Of a stretch of DNA of 64,000 nucleotides, positions 53,466-60,638 are shown in pieces; within the stretch, counting starts at the first letter, position 1; every line of letters begins with the position of its first letter. The notes beneath the pieces are model-generated. The model was given only the letters and a program-made list of their open reading frames with translations, was not told where the DNA came from and did not search any database. The position numbers and the translations under genes are program-made. Source of the stretch: an uncultured Kiritimatiellota bacterium (GTDB taxonomy: Bacteria; Verrucomicrobiota; Kiritimatiellia; RFP12; DVOR01); NCBI GenBank assembly GCA_944391055.1, contig CALXSF010000006.1, positions 1 through 64,000 of the forward strand. Direction: 5' to 3'.

Positions 53466-54344
53466 ATGAGTGCCGAGGGATCCGCGCGTTCGGGTTGGGC
53501 GGCGTGCCTCTTCGCCGTGACGGTGTGGGGGATGACGTTCGCGACGACCAAGCAGCTGTTGGCGGCGTTGCCGCCGACGGAGATCCTGTTCGTGCGCTTC
53601 GCGCTGGGCTACGCGGCGCTGTGGGCGCTGGCGCCGCGGCGGCTGGGGTGGCTGGGGTGGCGCGCGGAGGCGCGCCTGGCGGCGGCGGGGGCGCTGGGGA
53701 TCGCGCTTTACTTCCATTTCGAGAACCTGGCGCTGACGCACGCGCGGGCGGGGCTGGTGGCGGTGGTGGTCTGCACGTCGCCGCTGCTGACGGCGCTGGG
53801 GGCGCGGGCGTTGGGGCGGACGCGGCGCCTGGGGTGGGGCTATTGGGCGGGGCTGGCGCTGGCGTTGGGCGGGGTGGCGCTGATGGCGGCGGGGGGCGGA
53901 CGCGGCGCGCTGGCCGGGTCGTGGCGGGGGGTGGCGCTGGGCTTGGCGGGCGCGGCGGCGTGGGCGGCTTACACGCTGTTGCCGCTGCCGGGGGCGGGGC
54001 TGGCGGTGACGCGGCGGACGTTCCTGTGGGGGCTCGTGGCGATGGCGCCGCTGTGCCTGGGGGAGGCGGGGGCGTGGCGCCTGGGGCCGCTCTTGGGGTG
54101 GGGCCCGGCGTGGCGGCTGCTGTTCCTGGGGCTGGCGGCGTCGGCGGCGTGCTACGCGGCGTGGAACTTGGCGGTGGCGCGGCTGGGCGGGGTGCGGGCG
54201 GCGGTGGGGCTTTATCTGAACCCGGTGGTGGGGGTGGCCTCGGCGGCGCTGCTGCTGGGCGAGCCGCTGGGGGCGGCGGCGGTGGCGGGGGTGGGGCTGA
54301 CGTTGGGCGGGGTGGCGCTTTCGGCGCGGTCGCGCGGGGCGTGA
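53466..54344 (+). CDS. EamA/DMT-family permease
   Basis: 292 residues, ten membrane helices in two EamA halves (residues ~10-140 and ~150-285). FAVTVWGMTFATTKQLL at the start and FVRFALGYAALWAL are typical, and the second half has YAAWNLAVARLGGVRAAVGLYLNPVVGV. Drug/metabolite transporters of this kind export amino acids or other metabolites; the substrate is unknown. No ribosome-binding site is visible, in line with a leaderless mRNA. It ends before a short perfect palindrome. Confidence 0.88.
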   Translation: MSAEGSARSGWAACLFAVTVWGMTFATTKQLLAALPPTEILFVRFALGYAALWALAPRRLGWLGWRAEARLAAAGALGIALYFHFENLALTHARAGLVAVVVCTSPLLTALGARALGRTRRLGWGYWAGLALALGGVALMAAGGGRGALAGSWRGVALGLAGAAAWAAYTLLPLPGAGLAVTRRTFLWGLVAMAPLCLGEAGAWRLGPLLGWGPAWRLLFLGLAASAACYAAWNLAVARLGGVRAAVGLYLNPVVGVASAALLLGEPLGAAAVAGVGLTLGGVALSARSRGA

Positions 54345-54350
54345 GGCAAG

Positions 54351-54366
54351 ATTGCCGAATGGCAAT
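54351..54366. repeat. 16-bp inverted repeat ATTGCC-GAAT-GGCAAT
   Basis: A perfect six-base stem with a four-base loop, seven bases after the transporter stop. Too weak and without a T-tract to be a good terminator; it could be an operator for the next gene. Confidence 0.5.
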
Positions 54367-54437
54367 GTCGGGGAAAGGGTGGCGCAAGGACGGCGGGTTA
54401 TCATGGCGGCGTTTTTTCTGATTGAGGAGGAAGCGCC

Positions 54438-55061
54438 ATGCCTTGCCGAACCGTCTTGGTCATCCCGTGCTACAACGAGGCCGCCCGCCTGTGTCCGGAG
54501 CGGTTCCGCGCGTTCCTGTCCGCCCATCCGGAGGTGTCGCTGCTGTTCGTGGACGATGGGAGCACGGATGGGACGGCGGAGGCGCTGGGGGGCTTCGAGG
54601 TGCTGCGCCTGGCGCGCAACCGGGGTAAGGGCGAGGCGGTCCGCCAGGGGGTGCTCCATTGTCTCGCCTCGGGGCGCGCGCCGGATTACATCGGCTTCCT
54701 CGACGCGGACTTGGCCGTGGACCCGTGCGAGGCGACGCGGCTGACGGAGGCGTTGGAGGAGGAGCCGGCGGCGTGGATGGCGTGCGCCTCGCGTTGGCGG
54801 CGGCTGGGGGCGGAGCTGGCCGTGATCGCGGCCGTGGCGGTGCTGGTGCCGCTGATCCGCCCGGACAAGCTGCCGGGCCGCTTCTTCCGTTCATTGCCGC
54901 CGTCGGCCACCGTCTCCTTCGCCGGGGAGGCGCCGTATTCGGCCGAGTTCGTCTTGGGCGACCGCGTCCGCCGCGACGGCTCCGGCGACGTCCTCCTCCT
55001 GCGCGACCGCGAGCGCCGCCGCTGGGCCGTCCTCCGAGCCCCCGGCGAGGCGGGCGAGTGA
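54438..55061 (+). CDS. Chimeric protein: GT2 glycosyltransferase N-terminus joined to a membrane segment
   Basis: 207 residues with AGGAGGAA before the ATG. Residues 1-~115 are a clear GT2 N-half (VIPCYNEAARLC, LLFVDDGSTDGT, NRGKGEAVRQGVL, IGFLDADLAVDP). Where the acceptor half should follow, there is a membrane helix (LAVIAAVAVLVPLI) and a soluble domain of unrelated look (SATVSFAGEAPYSAEFVLGDRV). The GT2 lacks its catalytic base region, so transferase activity is doubtful. An internal deletion that fused two adjacent genes would explain it; an assembly error is an alternative. Confidence 0.65.
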   Translation: MPCRTVLVIPCYNEAARLCPERFRAFLSAHPEVSLLFVDDGSTDGTAEALGGFEVLRLARNRGKGEAVRQGVLHCLASGRAPDYIGFLDADLAVDPCEATRLTEALEEEPAAWMACASRWRRLGAELAVIAAVAVLVPLIRPDKLPGRFFRSLPPSATVSFAGEAPYSAEFVLGDRVRRDGSGDVLLLRDRERRRWAVLRAPGEAGE

Positions 55062-55092
55062 CGCGCGCCCGGGTGGACGTTCTCATGTCCGC

Positions 55093-55122
55093 TTGAATGT
55101 CTTGGCCGCGGTGTGCTACACT
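55093..55122 (+). promoter_or_regulatory. Promoter TTGAAT-N18-TACACT
   Basis: TTGAAT (55093-55098) and TACACT (55117-55122), 28 bases before the ATG at 55151. Confidence 0.6.
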
Positions 55123-55150
55123 GTGGGCGTTTTCGGAAAGGATGCCCACG

Positions 55151-56404
55151 ATGACGGATTTGCTGCGGATGGTGCCCCAGGCCTTTTGGGAGACGGCGTC
55201 GAAGATGGCGCCGTGGCTGCTCTTCGGCTTCTTGGCGGCGGGGCTGCTGAGCCTCTTCTTCACGCCCGAGACGGTGAGCCGCCATCTGGGGCGGCGCGCG
55301 GGGTGGCGGGCCATCGCGCTGGCGGTGCTGCTGGGGGTGCCGCTGCCGCTGTGCTCGTGCGGGGTGCTGCCGGTGGCGGTGGGGCTGCGCAAGGGCGGGG
55401 CGGGGAAGGGGGCGACGGCGGCGTTCCTGATCTCGACGCCGCAGACGGGGGTCGATTCCTTTTTCGCCACCTACGCGCTGCTGGGGTGGGCCTTCGCGCT
55501 GATCCGGCCGTTGGTGGCGCTGGTGACGGGGGTCGTGGGGGGATTGCTGGTGGATCGGCTGGATCGGGAGGCCCCGCCCCCGGCGGTCACGGCGCGTTCG
55601 GCGGCGCTCGGCGCGGCCTCGTTCGCGGGTCGGGCGGCGGCGGCGCTGCGCTATGGGTTCGGGACGCTCTTCGGGAACGTGGCGTGGGCGCTGCTGGCGG
55701 GGTTGGCGATCTCGGCGCTGATCCTGGCCTTCGTGCCGCCGAGCTTCTTCGGCGAGGGGGCCTTGGGGAGCGATTGGGTGGCCTTCCCGGTGATGTTGCT
55801 GGTGGGGATGCCGATGTACGTGTGCAGCACGGGGTCGATCCCGGTGGCGTTGGCGCTGATGGCGAAGGGGGTCTCGCCGGGGGCGGCGCTGGTCTTCCTG
55901 ATCGTGGGGCCGGCGCTGAACGGCGCGAGCCTGACGACGCTGCTGCGGCTGTTGGGCCGGGGGTGCGCGGCCATCCATCTGGCGGTGGTCGCGGCGGGGG
56001 CGGTGGCGGCGGGGCTGGCGCTGAACGCGCTGGACGCCGCGTGGGGGGTGGTGCCGGATTTCGCGGCGCCCGGCCCGGCGGCGGCGCACGGCTTCGCGCC
56101 CGCCATCCAGACGGCGGCGGCGGTCGCGCTCTTCGCGCTGCTGGCCTGGCACCTGGCCGTCAGGCCCCTCTGGGGAAAGTTCGCGGCGGCCAAGGCGTCG
56201 CCGCCCGCCGCCGCCCGCCGCGTGGTGGTCAGGGGGATGCGGTGCGACCACTGCCGCGGGGCCGTCCGCGACCTGTTGGCCGCCTATCCCGGCGTGACGG
56301 CGGTGCGGCAGGCGGGGCCGGACGCCTTCGACGTGGAGGGCGGGCCGCTGCCTGGGACGTTGGCGCGGGACATCGCCGCGCTCGGCTACACCCTCGCCCC
56401 GTGA
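55151..56404 (+). CDS. SO_0444-type Cu/Zn efflux permease with C-terminal heavy-metal-associated domain
   Basis: 417 residues. I use the ATG at 55151 (MTDLLRMVPQAFW) with GAAAGG upstream, downstream of the promoter. The permease has about eight helices; the signature LPLCSCGVLPVAVGL, KGGAGKGATAAFLISTPQTG and the repeat motif MPMYVCSTGSIPVAL identify the DUF318/SO_0444 group. Residues ~357-417 form an HMA domain with MRCDHC metal ligands. It is expected to expel Cu, Zn or a related metal. It is transcribed alone. Confidence 0.87.
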   Translation: MTDLLRMVPQAFWETASKMAPWLLFGFLAAGLLSLFFTPETVSRHLGRRAGWRAIALAVLLGVPLPLCSCGVLPVAVGLRKGGAGKGATAAFLISTPQTGVDSFFATYALLGWAFALIRPLVALVTGVVGGLLVDRLDREAPPPAVTARSAALGAASFAGRAAAALRYGFGTLFGNVAWALLAGLAISALILAFVPPSFFGEGALGSDWVAFPVMLLVGMPMYVCSTGSIPVALALMAKGVSPGAALVFLIVGPALNGASLTTLLRLLGRGCAAIHLAVVAAGAVAAGLALNALDAAWGVVPDFAAPGPAAAHGFAPAIQTAAAVALFALLAWHLAVRPLWGKFAAAKASPPAAARRVVVRGMRCDHCRGAVRDLLAAYPGVTAVRQAGPDAFDVEGGPLPGTLARDIAALGYTLAP

Positions 56405-56718
56405 GGCGCGCCCTTCGCCCCCGCCATCCCCGCGCCCACGGCGGAGGCCCGCCTCCGCGCCGCGGACAAAGTCCCCGCGGCAAGGCCGTCAACCGTTTCA
56501 TGCACGCTTTCGCAAAGGCTTGCGCCGGGGCGAGCAGTGCGGCGCCCACTTCCGGATGGGGCCGTCCATGCCCCCGACGGCCTGCTCACGCGCGGCGACC
56601 TCTGGCACGACACCCGACAGCGCCCCGCCGTTTCCCCTCCCAACGATCACCCAAGCCGCTGTGACCGACGCCCTCCGGCACGCCTCATCCACGCCTGCCT
56701 ATAAGACGTTCCCGCGCC
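56405..56718. other. Stretch without recognisable gene before cassette 1
   Basis: GC-rich, with short open frames on both strands but no ribosome-binding site or motif. It marks the boundary to the AT-richer cassette region. A weak -10 (TATAAG at about 56700) could feed cassette 1, but no -35 is visible. Confidence 0.4.
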
Positions 56719-57399
56719 GTGCCCCAGAGCGTATGCCCCCCAAAGTGGCACAGAAAAAACGCCCCTTTATCCGCCGCCGTCGAAAGCGACATCGTCGGCT
56801 ACACGACGATTACCACAACGCCCGGATTCAATATGCAAGGGGTGGTCTTCCAAGGGTTGCAGGAAGAAACCATCGTGTTGGATGAATTGCTTTCCGGTGA
56901 CTTCAAAACCGGTGATGAGGTTCAGCGTTACACGTCTGATGGTGGTTATGTCATTTATCAGTTTCGTGATGGCGAGGGTTGGTTTTGCGGCAGGGCACCT
57001 GCTTCAACAGCGCCTTTGTCTGCGGGAGACAGTTTTTGGCTTAAGACCCCAGACCGGGCTGTCTCCGTGACTTTTAAGGGAGCCGTAAAAGCGGGGGATT
57101 TCCGTTACGAGTCCACGGCGGGGATGCAGATGGTTTCAGTGGATTTCCCGTTTGAATTCGCCTTGAACGATGACACCGGACGGGTTAGTTGGACGAATTT
57201 GCGTTCCGGCGACCAAATCCAAGTCCTCACCCAAGATGGTGGTTACATGGTTTATACCTACTCGCAGGAAGGCGGAGAGAAATGGTTGGAGGGGCGTATC
57301 CCTACGGAAAAACGTATCCCTGTCGGTGCCGCATTGTGGTTGAAGACCGCCACTGCCGGTGCGGTGTTGCAAGTCAAAAATCCTATTCAAGCACAATAA
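56719..57399 (+). CDS. Cassette 1: AVESD-type secreted-protein homologue lacking a signal peptide
   Basis: The body from NAPLSAAVESDIVGYTTITT onward (about 215 residues) is homologous to the protein at 59934-60614. It has the same duplicated architecture: two ~90-residue halves, each with GD(E/Q)(V/I)Q ... YxVYxY and SFWLKTP or ALWLKTA. In front of it, where the intact copy has a signal peptide, there is only an out-of-place GTG-started stretch (MPQSVCPPKWHRK) with no promoter or ribosome-binding site of quality. The frame shows no stops, so the body is preserved. It is a 5'-truncated gene, perhaps a silent donor. A PEP-CTERM gene follows after 19 bases. Confidence 0.65.
   Translation: MPQSVCPPKWHRKNAPLSAAVESDIVGYTTITTTPGFNMQGVVFQGLQEETIVLDELLSGDFKTGDEVQRYTSDGGYVIYQFRDGEGWFCGRAPASTAPLSAGDSFWLKTPDRAVSVTFKGAVKAGDFRYESTAGMQMVSVDFPFEFALNDDTGRVSWTNLRSGDQIQVLTQDGGYMVYTYSQEGGEKWLEGRIPTEKRIPVGAALWLKTATAGAVLQVKNPIQAQ
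56745..56798 (+). repeat. Cassette 5' block, copy 1
   Basis: 54 bases shared with copy 2 (59383-59436, minus) with one difference, starting GTGGCACAG. From 56758 to 56835 the 78 bases also match copy 3 (59991-60068) with two differences. Confidence 0.9.
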
Positions 57400-57418
57400 A
57401 CAATTGGAGTACATCACG

Positions 57419-57982
57419 ATGAAATTCGCGTTTTTGCTTGGTTCCATCTTTGGATTGATTACGTTTGCGCATGCAGCCGCAATCAATTGGGGGAGTTCGT
57501 TGACGGGAGAAGTCTCCGTATCTCCCGGAGGTGGTACGATGACCAACTATGTCGCGTATCTCTGCATAGGGAATGAATCGGCGGCACAGGCCACCATTAC
57601 GGCAATCAAGAACGGGACTTGGAGCGCTCCAACCATTGGGCAAGATGGGAACGTCATTTCCAAAAACATCTCCGAATATGGAGGAGCGTATTACATTGAT
57701 GGTTCCGCCCCGTCTTATCTTGACTCATCCTATCTCGGGGATCAAAGTTTTTATGTCGTTGTCTTTGATGAAACGAGAGGTTACTTTACTGTAAGCAGTG
57801 TTTTGGAAGGCACTGTGTATGAACCGCCAAGCCCCGCAACAAATAATCCGGAATGGGGGACGGACGACTTGGTCGCTATTTCTGGTGGGTGGCAATCTGT
57901 CACCACCATCCCCGAGCCGACGGCATTGGCACTTTTGGCCCTTGGCGTGGCCGGGGTGGCGTTGCGCAGACGGCTTCGTTGA
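57419..57982 (+). CDS. Cassette 1: small PEP-CTERM protein
   Basis: 187 residues. Signal peptide MKFAFLLGSIFGLITFAHA, then INWGSS and a beta-rich domain with SPGGGTMTNYVAYLC and SFYVVVFDETRGYF, ending IPEPTALALLALGVAGVALRRRLR, a complete PEP-CTERM signal. TTGGAG precedes the ATG. It is a paralogue of 60639-61199 and, more distantly, of 58238-58774. It always stands behind an AVESD-type gene, suggesting that the two products act together at the cell surface. Confidence 0.85.
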   Translation: MKFAFLLGSIFGLITFAHAAAINWGSSLTGEVSVSPGGGTMTNYVAYLCIGNESAAQATITAIKNGTWSAPTIGQDGNVISKNISEYGGAYYIDGSAPSYLDSSYLGDQSFYVVVFDETRGYFTVSSVLEGTVYEPPSPATNNPEWGTDDLVAISGGWQSVTTIPEPTALALLALGVAGVALRRRLR

Positions 57983-57996
57983 CGGATCAAAGCGAA

Positions 57997-58037
57997 ACAA
58001 GAGGCGCGGATGGCTTTGCCATCCGCGCTTGTTTTTA
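57997..58037 (+). terminator. Intrinsic terminator of cassette 1
   Basis: AACAAGAGGCGCGGATGG pairs (one bulge) with CCATCCGCGCTTGTT, followed by a T-run. Confidence 0.88.
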
Positions 58038-58072
58038 TCACACCCCCACATCATCCATCCCACCACGGTTAT

Positions 58073-58116
58073 GTTTGCGTAGGATCGCCTCCTGCGATAG
58101 GCTACGCCGAACAAAC
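58073..58116. repeat. Imperfect 44-bp inverted repeat between cassettes 1 and 2
   Basis: GTTTGCGTAGGATCGC folds on GCGATAGGCTACGCCGAACAAAC around CTCCT with two small bulges. No T-tract. It lies between two convergent terminators, so a termination role is unnecessary. Confidence 0.6.
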
Positions 58117-58182
58117 GTAAATATTCGAACGACAAGTCCATAAAATATCGGCAAGCAAATAGGCAGAGTGTGATTTCGAGAA

Positions 58183-58216
58183 ACAAAAACACCCCGGCCA
58201 ACAAACGGGCCGAGGC
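58183..58216 (-). terminator. Intrinsic terminator of cassette 2 (minus)
   Basis: On the minus strand GCCTCGGCC pairs with GGCCGGGGT, followed by GTTTTTG. Confidence 0.85.
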
Positions 58217-58237
58217 GTCTTGTGCAAACCGTATCAA

Positions 58238-58774
58238 TCAATTCCGACGGCGTAACACCGCCCCAGCTACGCCAAGGGCCAACAACGCCAGCGCCGTCGG
58301 CTCGGGGATTTGAGCAATGAGATGCCAGTCGTCATCAGTCAGATTGACTACTCCAAATTGCGCATTAACATCTTGCTCATTCGTTTCAATCCAAGCAGGT
58401 GTCGTAATAGTTCGTGGATCAGTGTAAGCAAAACGATTCTCGTCAATTACAACCAAATAAACATCATAGGAAGTATTTGGGGTATAACGGCCTTGACTGC
58501 CGATGTCTGCTAACGTTTGAAGTGGGACATTCCCGTTCTTAACAATTTCATATGCAGAGCCAAACCCATCAATGGAAGATGGTGTTTGTCCAGATGCAAG
58601 AGCTTGCCATGTGGCTGTCATATCAGTTCCCGCAGCAACCACATATGAGAGTGCAGTCACACCCGTCATAGCGGAACCGTTGTCGGTGATTCGCATGGCG
58701 CCCCATTTAAAGGCTCCGGCGTACACGGCCGAATAAGACAGGGCGGCAACAATCAATAATACGAACTTTTTCAT
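58238..58774 (-). CDS. Cassette 2: small PEP-CTERM protein
   Basis: 178 residues. Signal peptide MKKFVLLIVAALSYSAVYA, then FKWGAMR, a domain with SYDVYLVVIDENRFAY in the position of the FYLVILDE motif of the other two copies, and IPEPTALALLALGVAGAVLRRRN at the end. The middle is strongly diverged from copies 1 and 3, whereas the tail is nearly invariant in both protein and DNA. AAGGAAAC precedes the ATG. It is the second gene of an inverted cassette. Confidence 0.85.
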   Translation of the reverse strand: MKKFVLLIVAALSYSAVYAGAFKWGAMRITDNGSAMTGVTALSYVVAAGTDMTATWQALASGQTPSSIDGFGSAYEIVKNGNVPLQTLADIGSQGRYTPNTSYDVYLVVIDENRFAYTDPRTITTPAWIETNEQDVNAQFGVVNLTDDDWHLIAQIPEPTALALLALGVAGAVLRRRN

Positions 58775-58790
58775 GTGTTTCCTTATGTTG

Positions 58791-59441
58791 TCAATTCAAA
58801 GTTACTGCGGCTTTGGATTTAATCCAAAAACCACTCCCGACAGGTACTTTACGTTCTGACAGGACACCTGAATCCTCATAGAACCCTGAGACACCTAATG
58901 TCTCCGCTGGGAAATAGAACAATGTCACATATTGTTTCCCATCCCAAATTTGCATTTCATCCCCCTCGGTCAAACCCGAGAAACGAAACTCATTGACTGC
59001 GGTTGCCTGTGGAGTTTTGGCTGCAAATAGTGACCACCCACTTGTTCCTTTGACAGGATTTCCCTCATCCAATACTACTTCCCCCGCAAGGATTGCGTGA
59101 GTCAAGGACGATGATTTCACCCAAACGGCTGTCCCCCGTGTCAGGCGCAACGTGCTTAGGCTTCCGTCATCTCCATAAAATCCCGCAGTTCCCATTGATT
59201 CTGAGGAGAAATAGAATAAGGTTGTGTATCGTGTTCCATCCCACACTTGAATTTCATCCCCATCCTGAAAATTACCACTAATTTCTTGGACTGAATAATC
59301 CCCCTGCCCTCCTTCATCGTCAAGCGAGGCAAAATTAATTCCGAGCAACGTCCAAGAACTTCCAGCCTCCACCGTTGAATATCCGACGATGTCGCTTTCG
59401 ACGGCGGCGGATAAAGGGGCGTTTTTTCTGTACCACCCCAA
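58791..59441 (-). CDS. Cassette 2: AVESD-type secreted-protein homologue lacking a signal peptide
   Basis: The body NAPLSAAVESDIVGYSTVEAGSS... (about 210 residues) has two halves with GDEIQVWDGTRYTTLFYF and GDEMQIWDGKQYVTLFYF, each closed by AVWVKSS or GFWIKSK. As in cassette 1 the signal peptide is missing: the frame is preceded by KNAPL with only a TTG-type start (MGWYRKN). The DNA joint GTGGTACAGAAAAAACGCC is the same as in cassette 1. After the first ten codons the sequence diverges from both other copies. Probably not exported in this form unless joined to another 5' end. Confidence 0.62.
   Translation of the reverse strand: MGWYRKNAPLSAAVESDIVGYSTVEAGSSWTLLGINFASLDDEGGQGDYSVQEISGNFQDGDEIQVWDGTRYTTLFYFSSESMGTAGFYGDDGSLSTLRLTRGTAVWVKSSSLTHAILAGEVVLDEGNPVKGTSGWSLFAAKTPQATAVNEFRFSGLTEGDEMQIWDGKQYVTLFYFPAETLGVSGFYEDSGVLSERKVPVGSGFWIKSKAAVTLN
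59383..59436 (-). repeat. Cassette 5' block, copy 2
   Basis: Reads on the minus strand as copy 1 with one difference in 54 bases. The right part (59383-59423) is also shared with copy 3. Confidence 0.9.
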
Positions 59442-59800
59442 AACCGCAGGGAAGTCGCTCTACGACTGGGGTTTCGAGGGATTCGCGAAAACGGCTTTTC
59501 GGGGGTTGTCTTTGTCGATAACCAAAGAGAGGGGAAACGGCTAATATGCTATCAATCAACAGATTGAAAAGAAACACCCTGTTTCTTCAAAAGAGCGGCA
59601 AACACGGATTTTTGAGTTGTCCAACGTTCGTCGCGACTTTTTCTAGGCCACAAAAAGCCCCTTGTTTCACCAATAAAGAGTTGGTTTACAATCGATTAAA
59701 CAAAGTAGATGCGGGTTTTCATGAATTGGTGGTACATATTCCGTTTGGATGAGCCATTTGGCCCCGACACCAAGAAAATACGACCATTGTTATTTTTCGC
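59442..59800. other. AT-rich intergenic stretch between divergent cassettes 2 and 3
   Basis: About 360 bases, clearly AT-richer than the rest. Short open frames exist on both strands without ribosome-binding sites. Contains no recognisable gene; upstream of cassette 2 I find no convincing promoter, while cassette 3 has one at its right edge. Confidence 0.45.
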
Positions 59801-59829
59801 TTGCAACACATTGGATAGCATGCTACTAT
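59801..59829 (+). promoter_or_regulatory. Cassette 3 promoter TTGCAA-N17-TACTAT
   Basis: TTGCAA (59801-59806) and TACTAT (59824-59829) with 17-bp spacing. It is the only convincing promoter of the three cassettes. Confidence 0.7.
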
Positions 59830-59835
59830 GATGGT

Positions 59836-59933
59836 GTCGTTCGGATGTCAGCGAGCGGCGACGGGTTGTCCTGCAATCCGAACGAAAGGCTGGCAGAATC
59901 AGGTTTTAGCCCTTAGCAAAGGACTTGACGAGA
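59836..59933 (+). promoter_or_regulatory. Structured ~100-nt leader of cassette 3
   Basis: CGTTCGGAT (near 59839) pairs perfectly with ATCCGAACG (near 59876), enclosing a GC-rich arm, and GGCT ... AGCC can form a second stem further on. AAAGGA and the ATG follow. It matches no riboswitch I can name. Confidence 0.5.
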
Positions 59934-60614
59934 ATGAACGCAAAACGGATCTTAGCCTGCGCGGCTCTACTCTTAGGGTTGCTGAGCTTTAACGCCCCTT
60001 TATCCGCCGCCGTCGAAAGCGACGTCGTCGGGTACACGACGATTACCACAACGCCCGGATTCAATATGGTTGGCGTGATCTTCAATGGCTTGGATGGGAA
60101 GGAAATGCCGTTGGGCGAAATCGTCAGTGGGGACTTCCAAGATGGCGATGAAATCCAAGTTTACGCGAAAAACGGGAATTATCAGGTTTATACGTATTGG
60201 AAGGATTCCGGCTGGCTGAATAGCGCGTTCGAGGAGGCCAAGGCCCCGCTCGCTTTAGGGACTGCGTTTTGGCTTAAAACCCCCAACCGCTCGGTTGAGG
60301 TCACCTTGAAGGGCGCGGTCTTGACGGGTGAGTACAAGTACGAAAGCGTCGAAGGGTTACAGATGGTGGCCTTGGGCGTTCCAAAGGCGTTTGACCTGAA
60401 CAAGGATTTGACGTGGGAGGGGTTGGCGGATGGCGATGAGATTCAGATTCGCGAAGGAGAGTCTTACATCCCCTATACTTATTGGAAGGATTCCGGCGGC
60501 TGGTTGGATGCGGGGTTCAATCCCGCCGACAAAGAGGTTCCAATCGGTGCCAGCGTCTGGTTACGAACCGCGAAGGCTGGGGTGACCGTCATTGCCCGTG
60601 GTTTGAACAACTGA
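59934..60614 (+). CDS. Cassette 3: intact AVESD-type secreted protein
   Basis: 226 residues with a complete signal peptide (MNAKRILACAALLLGLLSF then NAPLSA, cleavage before AVESD). The mature protein starts AVESDVVGYTTITTTPGFNM and consists of two homologous halves: GDEIQVYAKNGNYQVYTYWKDSGW with AFWLKTP, and GDEIQIREGESYIPYTYWKDSGGW with SVWLRTA. No membrane anchor is present, so it is free or bound to a partner. AAAGGA stands before the ATG. The family is unnamed as far as I can tell. A PEP-CTERM partner follows after 24 bases. Confidence 0.85.
   Translation: MNAKRILACAALLLGLLSFNAPLSAAVESDVVGYTTITTTPGFNMVGVIFNGLDGKEMPLGEIVSGDFQDGDEIQVYAKNGNYQVYTYWKDSGWLNSAFEEAKAPLALGTAFWLKTPNRSVEVTLKGAVLTGEYKYESVEGLQMVALGVPKAFDLNKDLTWEGLADGDEIQIREGESYIPYTYWKDSGGWLDAGFNPADKEVPIGASVWLRTAKAGVTVIARGLNN
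59991..60068 (+). repeat. Cassette 5' block, copy 3 (expressed copy)
   Basis: 78 bases starting AACGCCCCTTTATCCGCC, matching copy 1 with two differences. Unlike copies 1 and 2 it is preceded by signal-peptide coding DNA (GAGCTTT) instead of CAGAAAA. Confidence 0.92.
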
Positions 60615-60638
60615 CCATTCATATCGGAGGAAAGATTC

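Noticed and set aside
56751-56765. A6 run in cassettes 1 and 2 as a programmed ribosomal frameshift site
   Set aside because: The A AAA AAC heptamer is in the wrong phase: joining the upstream frame to the AVESD frame needs a +1 shift, not the -1 shift such sites promote, and the upstream peptide has no signal-peptide character.
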